A model generated the notes under the pieces. That model was not told the origin of the DNA, made no database searches, and saw only the letters and a program-made list of their open reading frames with translations. Positions 55,105-63,791 of a stretch of 64,000 nucleotides of DNA are shown here, piece by piece. The DNA comes from Sandarakinorhabdus glacialis (lineage in GTDB: Bacteria > Pseudomonadota > Alphaproteobacteria > Sphingomonadales > Sphingomonadaceae). The position numbers and the translations under genes are program-made. Where the stretch lies: contig NZ_BMJM01000002.1 in the NCBI RefSeq assembly GCF_014643455.1, positions 62,406-126,405 on the forward strand. Direction: 5' to 3'. The first letter of the stretch is position 1, and every line of letters starts with the position of its first letter.

Positions 55105-56700
55105 GTGACGGTTGAGGGGGCGGCTGGGGAGCCGGACTTGGTGGTGCTCGATCCGAAGCGCGACCGGCTGGTCATTGCGGCGTCGTCGCTGGGTACCGTG
55201 TTCGAATGGTACGACTTTTTTCTGTATGGCATCCTGGCGTCGTTGCTCGGGCGGCTGTTTTTCACCACCGGCAATCCAACGACCGAGCTGTTGTTCTCGT
55301 TGTTCGCGTTTGCGGTCGGGTTCTTTTTTCGGCCGCTGGGGGCGGTAATCTTCGGGTATTTCGGTGACCGGGTAGGGCGTAAACACACGTTTCTGATCAC
55401 CATTTCGCTGATGGGCGTGGCGACCGCGGCGATCGGGGCGTTGCCGACCTTTGCCAGCGCGGGCGTGTGGGCACCGGTGATGCTGCTGGTGCTGCGGACC
55501 TTGCAGGGGCTGGCGCTGGGCGGTGAATATGGCGGCGCGGCGATCTATGTCGCCGAGCATGCGCCGGCGAACAAGCGCGGGCAATATACGAGCTGGATCC
55601 AGGCGTCGGTGGCGGGTGGGTTCCTTTTGTGCCTGATCGTCGTGCTCGGCACGCGGGCGTCGATGAGCAGCGCGGCGTTCGAGGCCTGGGGGTGGCGGGT
55701 GCCGTTCCTGATGTCGCTCGTGATGCTGTCGATCTCGGTCTACATGCGGCTGAAGCTGTCGGAGAGCCCGGTTTTCAAGGCGATGAAAGCGGCGGGCACG
55801 ACCTCGAAGAACCCTTTGAAGGAAAGTTTCACGGCGCCGGGCAATTTCCGCAACCTGTTCGTCGCGCTGTTCGGCGTCGCGGCGGGGCTGACGGTGATTT
55901 ATTACACGTCGCAGTTCGGCACGCTGTATTTCCTCCAGGGGACGGCACGGGTGCCCGAGACGCAGGCACTGCTTTACATGGCGGCGGGGGCGTTGCTGGC
56001 GGCGCCGCTGTATGTGTTCTTCGGCTGGCTGTCGGATCGGACCGGGCGCAAGAAAGTCCTGCTCATCGGTTATGGGCTGACGCTGGTACTGTTGTTTCCG
56101 CTGTTTCACCTGATGGCCGATGGTGCGAATCCGGCATTGGAGGAAGCGACGCGGGCCTCGCCGGTGGTGATCGAGTTGCCGCCGTGCGAGTTCAGCGTGT
56201 TCAGCAAGCCCGAGAGCGATTGCGCCCGGGCGCTCGAGTTTTTGTCCAAGCGCGGCGTGAGCTATTCGAAGACGCCGTCGAGCGAGTTGGCGGTGACGGT
56301 CGGCGATGTGCGGCTGGCCGGCTTCGACAAGCCGGCGCTGCTGGCGGCGCTAGTGGCGGCGGGTTATCCCGACAAGGCCGACCCCGAGCGGGTGACGCAC
56401 TGGAAGGTGATCGCCGCGGTGGCGATCATGGTGGCGCTGTCGGCGATGACCTATGGCCAGGTCGCGGCGATTTTGGTCGAGCTGTTTCCGGCGCGGATCC
56501 GGTATACGTCGATGTCGATCCCCTATCATATCGGGACGGGGTATTTCGGCGGGTTTTTGCCGGTGATCTCGCAATATATCGTGGTGCGGACGGGGGATAG
56601 CTTTTCGGGGCTTTGGTACACGTTCGGGGTGGTGGCCATGGCGTTCGTGGTCAGCGCGATCTGGCTGCCGGAAACGCGGCACCGGGATATTCGGGTTTAG
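55105..56700 (+). CDS. MFS transporter, metabolite:H+ symporter (MHS) type
   Basis: Twelve helices are predicted. The MHS signatures are SLGTVFEWYDFFLYG near the start, FGYFGDRVGRKHT between helices 2 and 3, and LQGLALGGEYGGAA. A second DRTGRKK loop is between helices 8 and 9. An insertion of about 95 residues (336-431) carries two Cys (LPPCEFSV, SDCARAL) and is known in some MHS members. The start is GTG 55105 or TTG 55099 behind GGGAGAGGG. Its substrate is unknown; proline/betaine-like or dicarboxylate compounds are usual. The product is 531 residues. Confidence 0.88.
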   Translation: MTVEGAAGEPDLVVLDPKRDRLVIAASSLGTVFEWYDFFLYGILASLLGRLFFTTGNPTTELLFSLFAFAVGFFFRPLGAVIFGYFGDRVGRKHTFLITISLMGVATAAIGALPTFASAGVWAPVMLLVLRTLQGLALGGEYGGAAIYVAEHAPANKRGQYTSWIQASVAGGFLLCLIVVLGTRASMSSAAFEAWGWRVPFLMSLVMLSISVYMRLKLSESPVFKAMKAAGTTSKNPLKESFTAPGNFRNLFVALFGVAAGLTVIYYTSQFGTLYFLQGTARVPETQALLYMAAGALLAAPLYVFFGWLSDRTGRKKVLLIGYGLTLVLLFPLFHLMADGANPALEEATRASPVVIELPPCEFSVFSKPESDCARALEFLSKRGVSYSKTPSSELAVTVGDVRLAGFDKPALLAALVAAGYPDKADPERVTHWKVIAAVAIMVALSAMTYGQVAAILVELFPARIRYTSMSIPYHIGTGYFGGFLPVISQYIVVRTGDSFSGLWYTFGVVAMAFVVSAIWLPETRHRDIRV

Positions 56701-56784
56701 GGCTAGGTTGGTCTGGTTGGGCAGGGGTGCTTGGCCGGAGGGTTCTTGCTTGTTCTTTTGGCGTAAGCCGGGCGGCGGGGCTGG

Positions 56785-56804
56785 ATGCCAGCCTTCGCTG
56801 GCAT
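56785..56804. terminator. Hairpin repeat after the MFS gene
   Basis: ATGCCAGC-CTTC-GCTGGCAT is a perfect 8-base stem with a four-base loop. It lies 84 bases beyond the MFS stop and 42 bases from the converging TPR-type gene. It looks like a dispersed repeat of the type seen elsewhere and may terminate both transcripts. No strong U tract follows. Confidence 0.5.
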
Positions 56805-56846
56805 GACAGTGGAGGACGAGGGCGTTATTGGGGCGGGGTTCTTGCT

Positions 56847-57377
56847 CTAGCTGGCGATGGCTTGTCGCACGGCGGTGACCGCCTGATCGAGGGTCGAGGC
56901 GGCCTTGCAGTCACCGCCGCAGCTTTGCTGGCGCCGTTCGAGAACGCGCAGATGGTAGGCCGCCGCGTCATCATCTCCCTGCTCGGCGAGGGTCAAGGCG
57001 AGGCTCGTGCGGGCGCCGAGGTTGTAGCGATCGCCGTGAAGCGCAGCTTCGAAATAGCGACGCGCGCCGGCCTGGTTGTCGAGGCCGGCTTCGGCAAGGC
57101 CGGCGACCACGAGCAGGCCGGGCGACCACAAATAGCCGCTATTGCTGGCCATCAGGCGGCGCAGCAGAGAGCGTGTCCGGGCGTAATCGCCGGCCAGCAA
57201 GGCTGTGCGAGCGGCTTCGCCTATACTGGCGACTTCACCGATGCCGAGCTCATCGACCGGCAATAGCACCGAGCCCGGCGAAGCCATAAAATTTTGCGAG
57301 ATATCGGGCGCCGACTGGGCGGCGGCAGGAACTGCGATTGCGAATGCAGCAAGACCGGCGAACAACAACTTGCGCAT
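56847..57377 (-). CDS. Exported TPR-like protein
   Basis: A signal peptide (MRKLLFAGLAAFAIAVPAAA) precedes helical repeats of TPR character, for example ALLAGDYARTRSLLRRLM and GARRYFEAALHGDRYNLGAR and TSLALTLAEQGDDDAAAYHL. A short C-terminal part has two Cys (RRQQSCGGDCKAAST) that could pair. The product is 176 residues and probably works in the periplasm as a scaffold. It lies divergent from a CoA-transferase gene. Confidence 0.8.
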   Translation of the reverse strand: MRKLLFAGLAAFAIAVPAAAQSAPDISQNFMASPGSVLLPVDELGIGEVASIGEAARTALLAGDYARTRSLLRRLMASNSGYLWSPGLLVVAGLAEAGLDNQAGARRYFEAALHGDRYNLGARTSLALTLAEQGDDDAAAYHLRVLERRQQSCGGDCKAASTLDQAVTAVRQAIAS

Positions 57378-57522
57378 ATTGTTCCTCCCAAGAATTCCGA
57401 ACCAGAATACACGACAGTGATATAACATCAACAAGGCGAAATGTGCGGCTGTCCTTGGTGTTTCCGCGAGGGGCGCTTGGCATTCGATCCTGCTAGGATC
57501 GTGGAACAGCAAGGGAGCAGTA

Positions 57523-58701
57523 ATGGCCGGACCATTGGCGGGGATAAAGATCGTCGATCTTTCGCAGATCGTGTCGGGGCCGATGGCGACGGCGCTGCTG
57601 GCCGACCAAGGGGCGGAGGTCATCAAGGTCGAGAGCCCCGGGGGTGACCCGGTGCGGACGCTGGGGCCGCGCAAGGGCGATCGCTCGGCGATGTTCATCG
57701 CGGTCAATCGCGGCAAGCAGGGCCTGGCGATCGACCTGAAGACGCGCGGCGGGCGGACAATATTGGAGCGGCTGGTGCTGTGGGCCGATGTGCTGGTCGA
57801 GAATTTCAGGCCGGGGACGATGGAACGGCTGGGGTTCGGCGCCGAACGCTGTGCCGAATTGAACCCGCAGCTGATCTTTGCCTCGATAACGGGGTTCGGG
57901 CCGGACGGGCCGTACCGCAACATCCGGGTCTATGATCCCGTCGTGCAGGCGGTGAGCGGGATTGCCGCGACGCAGGTCGATGCCAAGGGGCAACCGTCGC
58001 TGGTGCGCACGCTGGTGGCGGACAAGGTGACGGCGCTTACGGCGGCGCAGGCGATCACCGCGGCGTTGTTTCACCGCGAGCGGACGGGGGAGGCGCAGCG
58101 GATCGACGTTGCGATGCTCGATGCGGCGCTGGCGTTCAATTGGCCCGAGGGCATGTACAACCACAGCTTCGTCGAGCCGGCGGCGCCGTTTCCCGAATAT
58201 GGTGCGCTGGGGCGGTTGTGGCAGGCGGCCGACGGGCAGGTGGCTATCGGCATGATGCAGGATGTCGAATTCATCGCGCTGGCGCGGGCGCTGGGGCGCG
58301 AGGACCTGGCCGCCGACACGCGGCTGCACACGGTCGGCGGGCGGCTGCAGTATCGGGACGATTGGGCGCCAGCGTTCACCAGCGAGATCGCGGCGCGGAC
58401 CATGGACGAACTGATGGAGGGGTTCATTAGCGAGGGGGCGGTGGGCGGCCGGGTCAATGACAGCGCCAATGTGGCCGATGACCCGCAGGTGATGTTCAAC
58501 GAGATCGTGGTCGAGATCGACCACGGCGCGGCCGGCGCGGTGCGCGCGGCGCGACCGGCGGCGCGGTTCGGGGTGACACCGGCGCTGGCGGGCGGGGCGG
58601 CGCCGGCGCTGGGCGAGCATGGGCGGGCGGTGCTGGCGGGGCTGGGGTTCAGTGCGGCGGAGATCGCGGGGTTTGCCGGGGAGGGCGCGCTGGTCGGATA
58701 G
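57523..58701 (+). CDS. CaiB/BaiF family CoA-transferase
   Basis: This class III CoA-transferase has the N-terminal LAGIKIVDLSQIVSGPMA, the segment HADQGAEVIKVE-like LADQGAEVIKVESPGGDP, DVLVENFRPGTMERLGFG, and the catalytic Asp in VYDPVVQAVSG. It moves CoA between acids in fatty-acid or aromatic-acid use. The product is 392 residues. The C-terminal part is Ala/Gly-rich. The gene stands alone; the 195 bases before lon hold a candidate promoter. Confidence 0.9.
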   Translation: MAGPLAGIKIVDLSQIVSGPMATALLADQGAEVIKVESPGGDPVRTLGPRKGDRSAMFIAVNRGKQGLAIDLKTRGGRTILERLVLWADVLVENFRPGTMERLGFGAERCAELNPQLIFASITGFGPDGPYRNIRVYDPVVQAVSGIAATQVDAKGQPSLVRTLVADKVTALTAAQAITAALFHRERTGEAQRIDVAMLDAALAFNWPEGMYNHSFVEPAAPFPEYGALGRLWQAADGQVAIGMMQDVEFIALARALGREDLAADTRLHTVGGRLQYRDDWAPAFTSEIAARTMDELMEGFISEGAVGGRVNDSANVADDPQVMFNEIVVEIDHGAAGAVRAARPAARFGVTPALAGGAAPALGEHGRAVLAGLGFSAAEIAGFAGEGALVG

Positions 58702-58761
58702 GTTAGCTTGCTGTGCCGGCGACTTAAATATCGTCTGGGCCGCTTTGGTCGATTCCCCCAC

Positions 58762-58789
58762 TTGGCGTAAAGGACGGGCAGGCCCATAG
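58762..58789 (+). promoter_or_regulatory. Candidate heat-shock (sigma-32) promoter of lon
   Basis: CTTG at 58762-58765 and GCCCAT at 58783-58788 are 17 bases apart, resembling the alphaproteobacterial RpoH pattern CTTG-N17-CYTAT. The start point would lie about 110 bases before the lon ATG. Heat-shock control of lon is common, but the -10 match is weak. Confidence 0.4.
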
Positions 58790-58908
58790 TTGCGGCGGGG
58801 ACTGAAGCGCGCAGGCAAGCCGCGTGGATTGATGCGCGCCGCCAGGCTCCCCATATGCCAGAATGAAGCAAGTCGGTATATCGATGTGGTACCGGCGTGG
58901 AGATTGAC

Positions 58909-61320
58909 ATGACCGACGAGAATCCAGCCAAGACGATCCTGTCGCTGCCGGTGTTGCCGCTGCGGGATATCGTTGTGTTTCCGCAGATGATCGTGCCGTT
59001 GTTCGTGGGGCGCGACAAATCGGTGGCGGCGCTCGAGGCCGCGATGCAGGGCGGCAAGACGGTGTTCCTGTTGTCGCAGAAGAACCCCGCCGACGAGGAT
59101 CCGTCGTCGGACGATCTTTATGACGTCGGCACAGTGGCGACTGTGCTGCAATTGTTGAAGCTGCCCGATGGCACTGTGAAGGTGCTCGTCGAGGGGCAGA
59201 ATCGCGGCACTTTGGTATCGCTGAGCGACGACGCCGGTTACCTGGTGGCGGAGGTGCGGCCGCGCGCCGATGTCGAGTCCGATCCGACCCAGCTCGAGGC
59301 GCTGCTGCGATCGTCTGCCAAGCAGTTCGAATCCTATGTGAAGCTCAACCGCAAGACGGCACCCGAGATTGCCGTGCAGATCGGCCAGATCGAGGATGCT
59401 GGTCGGTTCTCCGACACGGTGGCGGCGAATTTGGGGCTGAAGATCGTCGACAAGCAGGCCTTGCTGGCCGAGCCCGACGTCGCCAAGAGGCTGGAGAAGG
59501 TGTTCGCCCATATGGAGGGCGAGATGGGCGTGCTGCAGGTCGAGAAGAAAATCCGCAACCGCGTGAAGCGGCAGATGGAGAAGACCCAGCGCGAATATTA
59601 TCTCAACGAGCAGATGAAGGCGATCCAGCGCGAGTTGGGCGAGGGCGACGAGGCCAAGGACGAGGCGACCGAGTTCGAGGAGAAGATCGCCAAGGCCAAG
59701 CTGCCCAAGGAAGCCCGCGACAAGGCGATTTCCGAGCTCAAGAAGTTCAAGGCGATGGCACCGCAATCGGCGGAAGCGACCGTCGTGCGCAATTATCTCG
59801 ACGTGATGCTGGGCCTGCCATGGGGCAAGAAGTCCAAGATCAAGCGCGATATCGTGGCGGCGCAAAAGGTGCTGGATGACGATCATTATGGCCTCGAGAA
59901 GGTCAAGGATCGCATCATCGAGTATCTGGCGGTACAGGTGCGGACCAACAAGCTGAAGGGTCCGATCCTGTGCCTCGTCGGGCCTCCGGGTGTCGGCAAG
60001 ACCTCGCTGGGCCGTTCGATCGCCAAGGCGACCGGGCGCGAGTTCGTGCGGCAGTCGCTGGGCGGGATGCGCGACGAAGCCGAAATTCGCGGTCATCGGC
60101 GGACGTATATCGGCTCGATGCCGGGCAAGGTGATTCAGAACCTGAAGAAGGCAGGGACGGGCAACCCGTTGATCCTGCTCGACGAGATCGACAAGCTGGG
60201 CCAGGATTTCCGCGGCGATCCGTCGTCGGCGCTGCTCGAGGTTCTCGATCCGGAGCAGAACAAAGCGTTCAACGATCATTACCTCGAGGTCGATTATGAC
60301 CTGTCTGACGTGATGTTCGTGACGACGGCCAACTCGCTCAACATGCCGCAGCCGCTGCTCGATCGCATGGAGATCATCCAGTTGTCGGGTTACACCGAAG
60401 ACGAGAAGGTCCAGATCGCCAAGCGGCACCTGCTCGAGAAGCAGTATGAGGCGCACGGTCTGAAGAAGAACGAGTTCAGCGTTGGCGACGATGCGCTGCG
60501 CGACCTGGTGCGATATTATACGCGCGAGGCCGGGGTGCGGACTCTGGAGCGCGAGCTTGCCAAGCTGGCGCGCAAGTCGCTGCGGCGGATCCTGGAGGGC
60601 AAGGCCAAGTCGGTGCGGATCGATGCAGATAACCTCGCCGAATTTGCCGGGGTGCGGAAGTATCGCTTTGGCGTCGGGGAAGTCGACGACCAGATCGGCG
60701 CCGTGACCGGGCTGGCATGGACCGAAGTGGGCGGCGAGTTGCTGACCATCGAAGCGGTAACGGCGCCGGGCAAGGGGCTGGTCAAGACAACCGGCAAGCT
60801 GGGCGATGTGATGACCGAATCGATTTCAGCGGCGCTGTCGTTCACCAAGGCGCGCGCCCTGCAGTACGGCATCAAGCCATCGGTGTTCGAGAAGAAGGAC
60901 ATCCACGTCCATGTTCCCGAAGGCGCGACGCCCAAGGACGGGCCGTCGGCCGGCGTGGCGATGGTCGTGGCGATCGTATCGACGTTGACCGGGGTCGCGG
61001 TTCGCAAGGACGTGGCGATGACGGGTGAAGTGACGCTGCGCGGCCGCGTGCTGCCGATCGGCGGGTTGAAGGAAAAGCTGCTGGCGGCGCTGCGCGGCGG
61101 GATTACGACGGTGTTCATCCCGGCAGAGAACGAGAAGGACCTGGCCGACATTCCGGCCAATGTGACGGAAGGGTTGAAGATCATTCCAGTGGCGCATGCG
61201 GACGAGGTGCTGGCACTGGCGCTAGTCACGCCGCTGGTTCCGATCGAATGGTCGGAAGCTGATGAACTGGCGGCCCAGCCCAAGCCGCCACTGACGCCGG
61301 AAGTGACCGTAAGGCACTGA
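58909..61320 (+). CDS. lon: ATP-dependent protease Lon
   Basis: Lon degrades misfolded and regulatory proteins. The N-terminal domain (LPVLPLRDIVVFPQMIVPLF) is followed by a coiled-coil linker, Walker A GPPGVGKTS near residue 358, Walker B ILLDEIDKLG, and the protease domain. The catalytic Ser is in PKDGPSAGVAM near residue 679 and the Lys in GGLKEKLLAAL near 720. The product is 803 residues. ATG 58909 is preferred over GTG 58897 because GTGGAG lies 7 bases before it. An HU gene and tRNA-Val follow, a common order in sphingomonads. Confidence 0.96.
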   Translation: MTDENPAKTILSLPVLPLRDIVVFPQMIVPLFVGRDKSVAALEAAMQGGKTVFLLSQKNPADEDPSSDDLYDVGTVATVLQLLKLPDGTVKVLVEGQNRGTLVSLSDDAGYLVAEVRPRADVESDPTQLEALLRSSAKQFESYVKLNRKTAPEIAVQIGQIEDAGRFSDTVAANLGLKIVDKQALLAEPDVAKRLEKVFAHMEGEMGVLQVEKKIRNRVKRQMEKTQREYYLNEQMKAIQRELGEGDEAKDEATEFEEKIAKAKLPKEARDKAISELKKFKAMAPQSAEATVVRNYLDVMLGLPWGKKSKIKRDIVAAQKVLDDDHYGLEKVKDRIIEYLAVQVRTNKLKGPILCLVGPPGVGKTSLGRSIAKATGREFVRQSLGGMRDEAEIRGHRRTYIGSMPGKVIQNLKKAGTGNPLILLDEIDKLGQDFRGDPSSALLEVLDPEQNKAFNDHYLEVDYDLSDVMFVTTANSLNMPQPLLDRMEIIQLSGYTEDEKVQIAKRHLLEKQYEAHGLKKNEFSVGDDALRDLVRYYTREAGVRTLERELAKLARKSLRRILEGKAKSVRIDADNLAEFAGVRKYRFGVGEVDDQIGAVTGLAWTEVGGELLTIEAVTAPGKGLVKTTGKLGDVMTESISAALSFTKARALQYGIKPSVFEKKDIHVHVPEGATPKDGPSAGVAMVVAIVSTLTGVAVRKDVAMTGEVTLRGRVLPIGGLKEKLLAALRGGITTVFIPAENEKDLADIPANVTEGLKIIPVAHADEVLALALVTPLVPIEWSEADELAAQPKPPLTPEVTVRH

Positions 61321-61340
61321 TAGGCGTCGTTGAAACGTAA

Positions 61341-61373
61341 ATTCGGCACGGTCGGACGTCGACCGTGCCGAAT
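61341..61373 (+). terminator. Hairpin terminator after lon
   Basis: ATTCGGCACGGTC and GACCGTGCCGAAT form a perfect 13-base stem around a seven-base loop, 20 bases after the lon stop. The following ATTTGAAG has few T. It should end the lon transcript before the HU gene. Confidence 0.75.
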
Positions 61374-61450
61374 ATTTGAAGTCTTGTTTGACTCGTTCCG
61401 GTGGCTTGCCATGATAGACGTTTCCAACGCGATTCCGGGGTGACGAATCG

Positions 61451-61756
61451 ATGAACAAGCAGGACCTGGCCAACAGGGTGGCGGATACGACCGGGTTGGC
61501 GCGCGGGGATGCGGCTCGGGTGATCGACGCGATGCTCGATACGATCACGGAGTCGCTGTCGAAGGGCGAAGAGGTGCGGCTGGTCGGGTTCGGCAACTTC
61601 GTTGCGGGGGTGCGCAAGGCATCGACGGGGCGGAACCCGCGGACCGGGGAGCCGATGGACCTTGCCGAAAGCGTCGTGCCCAAGTTCCGGGTCGGGCGGA
61701 ATCTGAAGGATGCCTGCAACAACGGCGCAGGCGAGATCGGCTCGAGCGGCGTATAA
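61451..61756 (+). CDS. HU-family DNA-binding protein
   Basis: The 101-residue product has the HU/IHF fold: MNKQDLANRVADTTGLARG, LSKGEEVRLVGFGNFVAG in part, and the beta-arm RNPRTGEPMDL with the Pro used to kink DNA. The C-terminus is GRNLKDACN with a short Gly/Ser tail. It is a nucleoid protein, encoded after lon as in many proteobacteria. The ATG follows GGGGTGA. Confidence 0.92.
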   Translation: MNKQDLANRVADTTGLARGDAARVIDAMLDTITESLSKGEEVRLVGFGNFVAGVRKASTGRNPRTGEPMDLAESVVPKFRVGRNLKDACNNGAGEIGSSGV

Positions 61757-61813
61757 CGGCCGGGGTGGGGTTTACTTGGCGGGGCGGGTCCCCTAACCAC
61801 CCCGCACTCGGGA

Positions 61814-61845
61814 CGAGATCGTCACGCAGGCGAGATCGTCACGCA
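61814..61845 (+). repeat. Tandem 15-base repeat before tRNA-Val
   Basis: CGAGATCGTCACGCA is repeated at 61814-61828 and 61831-61845 (17-base period). The second copy ends 5 bases before the tRNA. It may be a leftover of a duplication. Confidence 0.6.
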
Positions 61846-61850
61846 AGCGT

Positions 61851-61925
<75 letters not shown>

Positions 61926-61944
61926 CGCTTTCGGACGGAGCCTT

Positions 61945-62488
61945 GGCGAGCCGCATCTGTAGCCGCGTTGCTGCTGGCATGGTGCGGGGCAGGTGACGTC
62001 GACTGGACGCTGGGCGTCGACGTCAATTACATGAACCCCGATGCCAGCGACGATGATCGCGGGACCTGGCCAACGTCTCCCAGCGCGCCGTGCAGCCGAT
62101 ATTGTTGATCGCATCAGCGAGAATTTCGAACTGGTCGGCGGCGCACGCTTCAACCAGATAGAACTCGAGTTCGAGAAGCTTGTCCCGGCGCTTGACGGCG
62201 CCAGTCGCAAACAGGACCGGGTGGATCCCATCGTGGGTTTCGGGATGTCGGCGCCGTTCAGCAAGTTGGCGGCGTCGACTGTTCAGGCCAATGTCGGTGA
62301 TTGCGGCATCGGCTCGGGCATCGCCGTCCAGTTCAGGCCGATGGTCATTTGAACATCTCGCCGCATGCGACGATCGATGTTGGCTACCAATTGTCCTACA
62401 TGAAGTACGAGAAGGGCACCGGTCGCGACCTGTTCTTGTACGATGTGGTATACAAGAGTCCCATTGTCGGTGTGACGTTCCGCTTTTG
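61945..62488 (+). pseudogene. Remnant of an outer-membrane beta-barrel protein gene
   Basis: The protein can be followed through several frames. A leader-like AASVAALLLAWCGAGDVDW and GVDVNYMNPDASDDD lie in one frame, DLANVSQRAVQPILLIA in a second, NFELVGGARFNQIELEFE and DPIVGFGMSAPFSKL in a third, and NISPHATIDVGYQLSYMKY with VYKSPIVGVTFRF back in the first. At least three frameshifts break it. The strand pattern and the closing TFRF suggest an outer-membrane barrel. It was probably a small porin-like or OmpW-like protein. Confidence 0.8.
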
Positions 62489-62512
62489 TTCGGCACGCGT
62501 CCTGCCGGTTTC

Positions 62513-62621
62513 GGGCGCTGGCCGGGTTGGCCGCGATCCTCGTCGTGTGCGCTGCAGACGGGCAGGAGCTCGATCCGCGCGGTTATGCAATCTCCCACTC
62601 GGCATGAACTTTGCTGTTCAC
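62513..62621 (+). pseudogene. 5' fragment of a second outer-membrane transporter gene
   Basis: The frame ALAGLAAILVVCAADGQELD then PRGYAIS gives a leader and the ELDPRxY start typical of MetA-pathway-type (phenol degradation) outer-membrane proteins. A one-base gap leads to LGMNFAV in the next frame, and nothing recognisable follows. Only the first 35 residues or so remain. Confidence 0.6.
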
Positions 62622-62724
62622 CGCACTGAACAGGTGGCGCGCCGACGCTGCAACGCATTGGGGGGCGGTACCGACCGTGAGGCTATTGCAAGTTGCTCTG
62701 CCCCGCGATCGGCAAGATCCCGTT

Positions 62725-63353
62725 TTACTTGCGGCTCATCGCCCGATCATAAGAGCGCAGTGCCTTTTGCTTGAGGGCTGTTACTTCGGCCTGGCTGACG
62801 AAGCCGTCCTTGCTGGCGTCGAGCGCGGTGAAGGTCTGGTCGATCATGCCGGCATCCAGCCATTCGGTCTTGCTCCATTTTCCGTCGCCATTGGTGTCGG
62901 CGGCCTTGAACAGGGCTCGGGCGTCGGCGACACGCGCCTAGAGGTGGTCGCGGGCGGCACGCAGTTCGGCGCGGGTGAGGTTGCCGTCGGCATCGGCATC
63001 GAGGATGTAGAAATTTCCTCGACGCCGCCGGTAGCGACCCATCGGTCGTTTGTCAGCACGCCGTCGGTAGTGGTGTCCGCTACGGCAAGCTGGCCGCGCA
63101 CGACTTCGAGGCGACCACCGGTTGCCTTCGCACCGGCGGCACCATCGGGTGTCCAGTTGCCGGCATTCCGGGAGTCGCGGCGGTCGGCCTCGGCACCGGT
63201 CATGGCACTGTCTTCCTGGCCCTTTGTCTGCTGACAACTGTCGGTAACCTTGGCACTGCACACAGGCTGCGCAGCAGGTGCGACTGGAGCAGCCTCCTGG
63301 GCAAACACGGGCGTCGCCAAGATGGCGGCAATAACGAAGAGTGATTGCGTCAT
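62725..63353 (-). pseudogene. EF-hand protein gene with frameshift and in-frame stop
   Basis: ATG 63353 opens a leader (MTQSLFVIAAILATPVFA) and a first EF-hand loop DTTTDGVLTNDRW. At 63014-63016 one base seems missing from AAATTT; restoring it gives NFYILDADADGNLTRAEL with a second loop. A TAG at 62938-62940 then interrupts the frame, and downstream residues DTNGDGKWSKTEW and DASKDGFVSQAEV form two more EF-hand loops, ending in TAA at 62725-62727. The protein would be a small periplasmic calcium-binding one. It is either broken or wrongly sequenced. Confidence 0.8.
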
Positions 63354-63716
63354 GTTGTACAATCCCACTCAAGCCAAAATGCCGAGAATCCCGGTATATT
63401 ACTCAGGGCCAATGATTGAAAAGCAGCGATCAGTGAGTGAAAGCCGGCCGAATTGTCATCGACAATGACTGCAAGCCGCCTGCCTTGATCGGGGAATATC
63501 GTGCGCCGACGTGCACTGCGAAGGATTGGTGGGCACCGATTTTGACCGGCGAAGCGGTCGTTCGAGTGCGGGCACTGCGCAGCGCGCGGGAAGGATCGCC
63601 AAACATATGGAAACTTTACCGATGTTTGGCAGGCTCGTTTCGCATAACAAATGGTTGCAATTGCCGGTGTGCTTGTAAGTCGTCGAATTGACGTCGATAT
63701 CGATTAGGCCCAGCAG
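63354..63716. other. Non-coding region before the UrcA gene
   Basis: This stretch shows no gene that I can support on either strand. Short open frames lack ribosome sites and family features. It may hold the promoter of the EF-hand gene on the left and upstream activating sites for the sigma-54 promoter on the right. Confidence 0.5.
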
Positions 63717-63733
63717 TTGGCACGGGACCTGCA
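63717..63733 (+). promoter_or_regulatory. Sigma-54 (RpoN) promoter of the UrcA gene
   Basis: TTGGCACGGGACCTGCA matches the -24/-12 consensus TTGGCACG-N4-TTGCA. The GG (63719-63720) and GC (63731-63732) elements are separated by exactly 10 bases. It is 58 bases before the UrcA ATG. Such promoters need an enhancer-binding activator, which is not seen here. Confidence 0.7.
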
Positions 63734-63791
63734 AAGCATTGGTTATCGGAGGCCGGATGGTCTGGATCTCCGCCAACCAGAGGATCTCACC

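Noticed and set aside
53767-56109. Long minus-strand frame over the DUF2855-linked membrane gene and the MFS gene
   Set aside because: The plus-strand genes are well supported. The minus-strand product is Arg/Gln/Pro-rich without motifs.
57493-60456. Very long open frame on the minus strand
   Set aside because: It lies opposite the CoA-transferase and lon genes, whose protein motifs are complete. Its sequence is Arg/His/Leu-rich with no domain, as expected for an antisense frame in high-GC DNA.
63437-63691. 84-residue plus-strand frame before the UrcA gene
   Set aside because: No ribosome site, no family features, and it ends just before the sigma-54 promoter region; probably chance.
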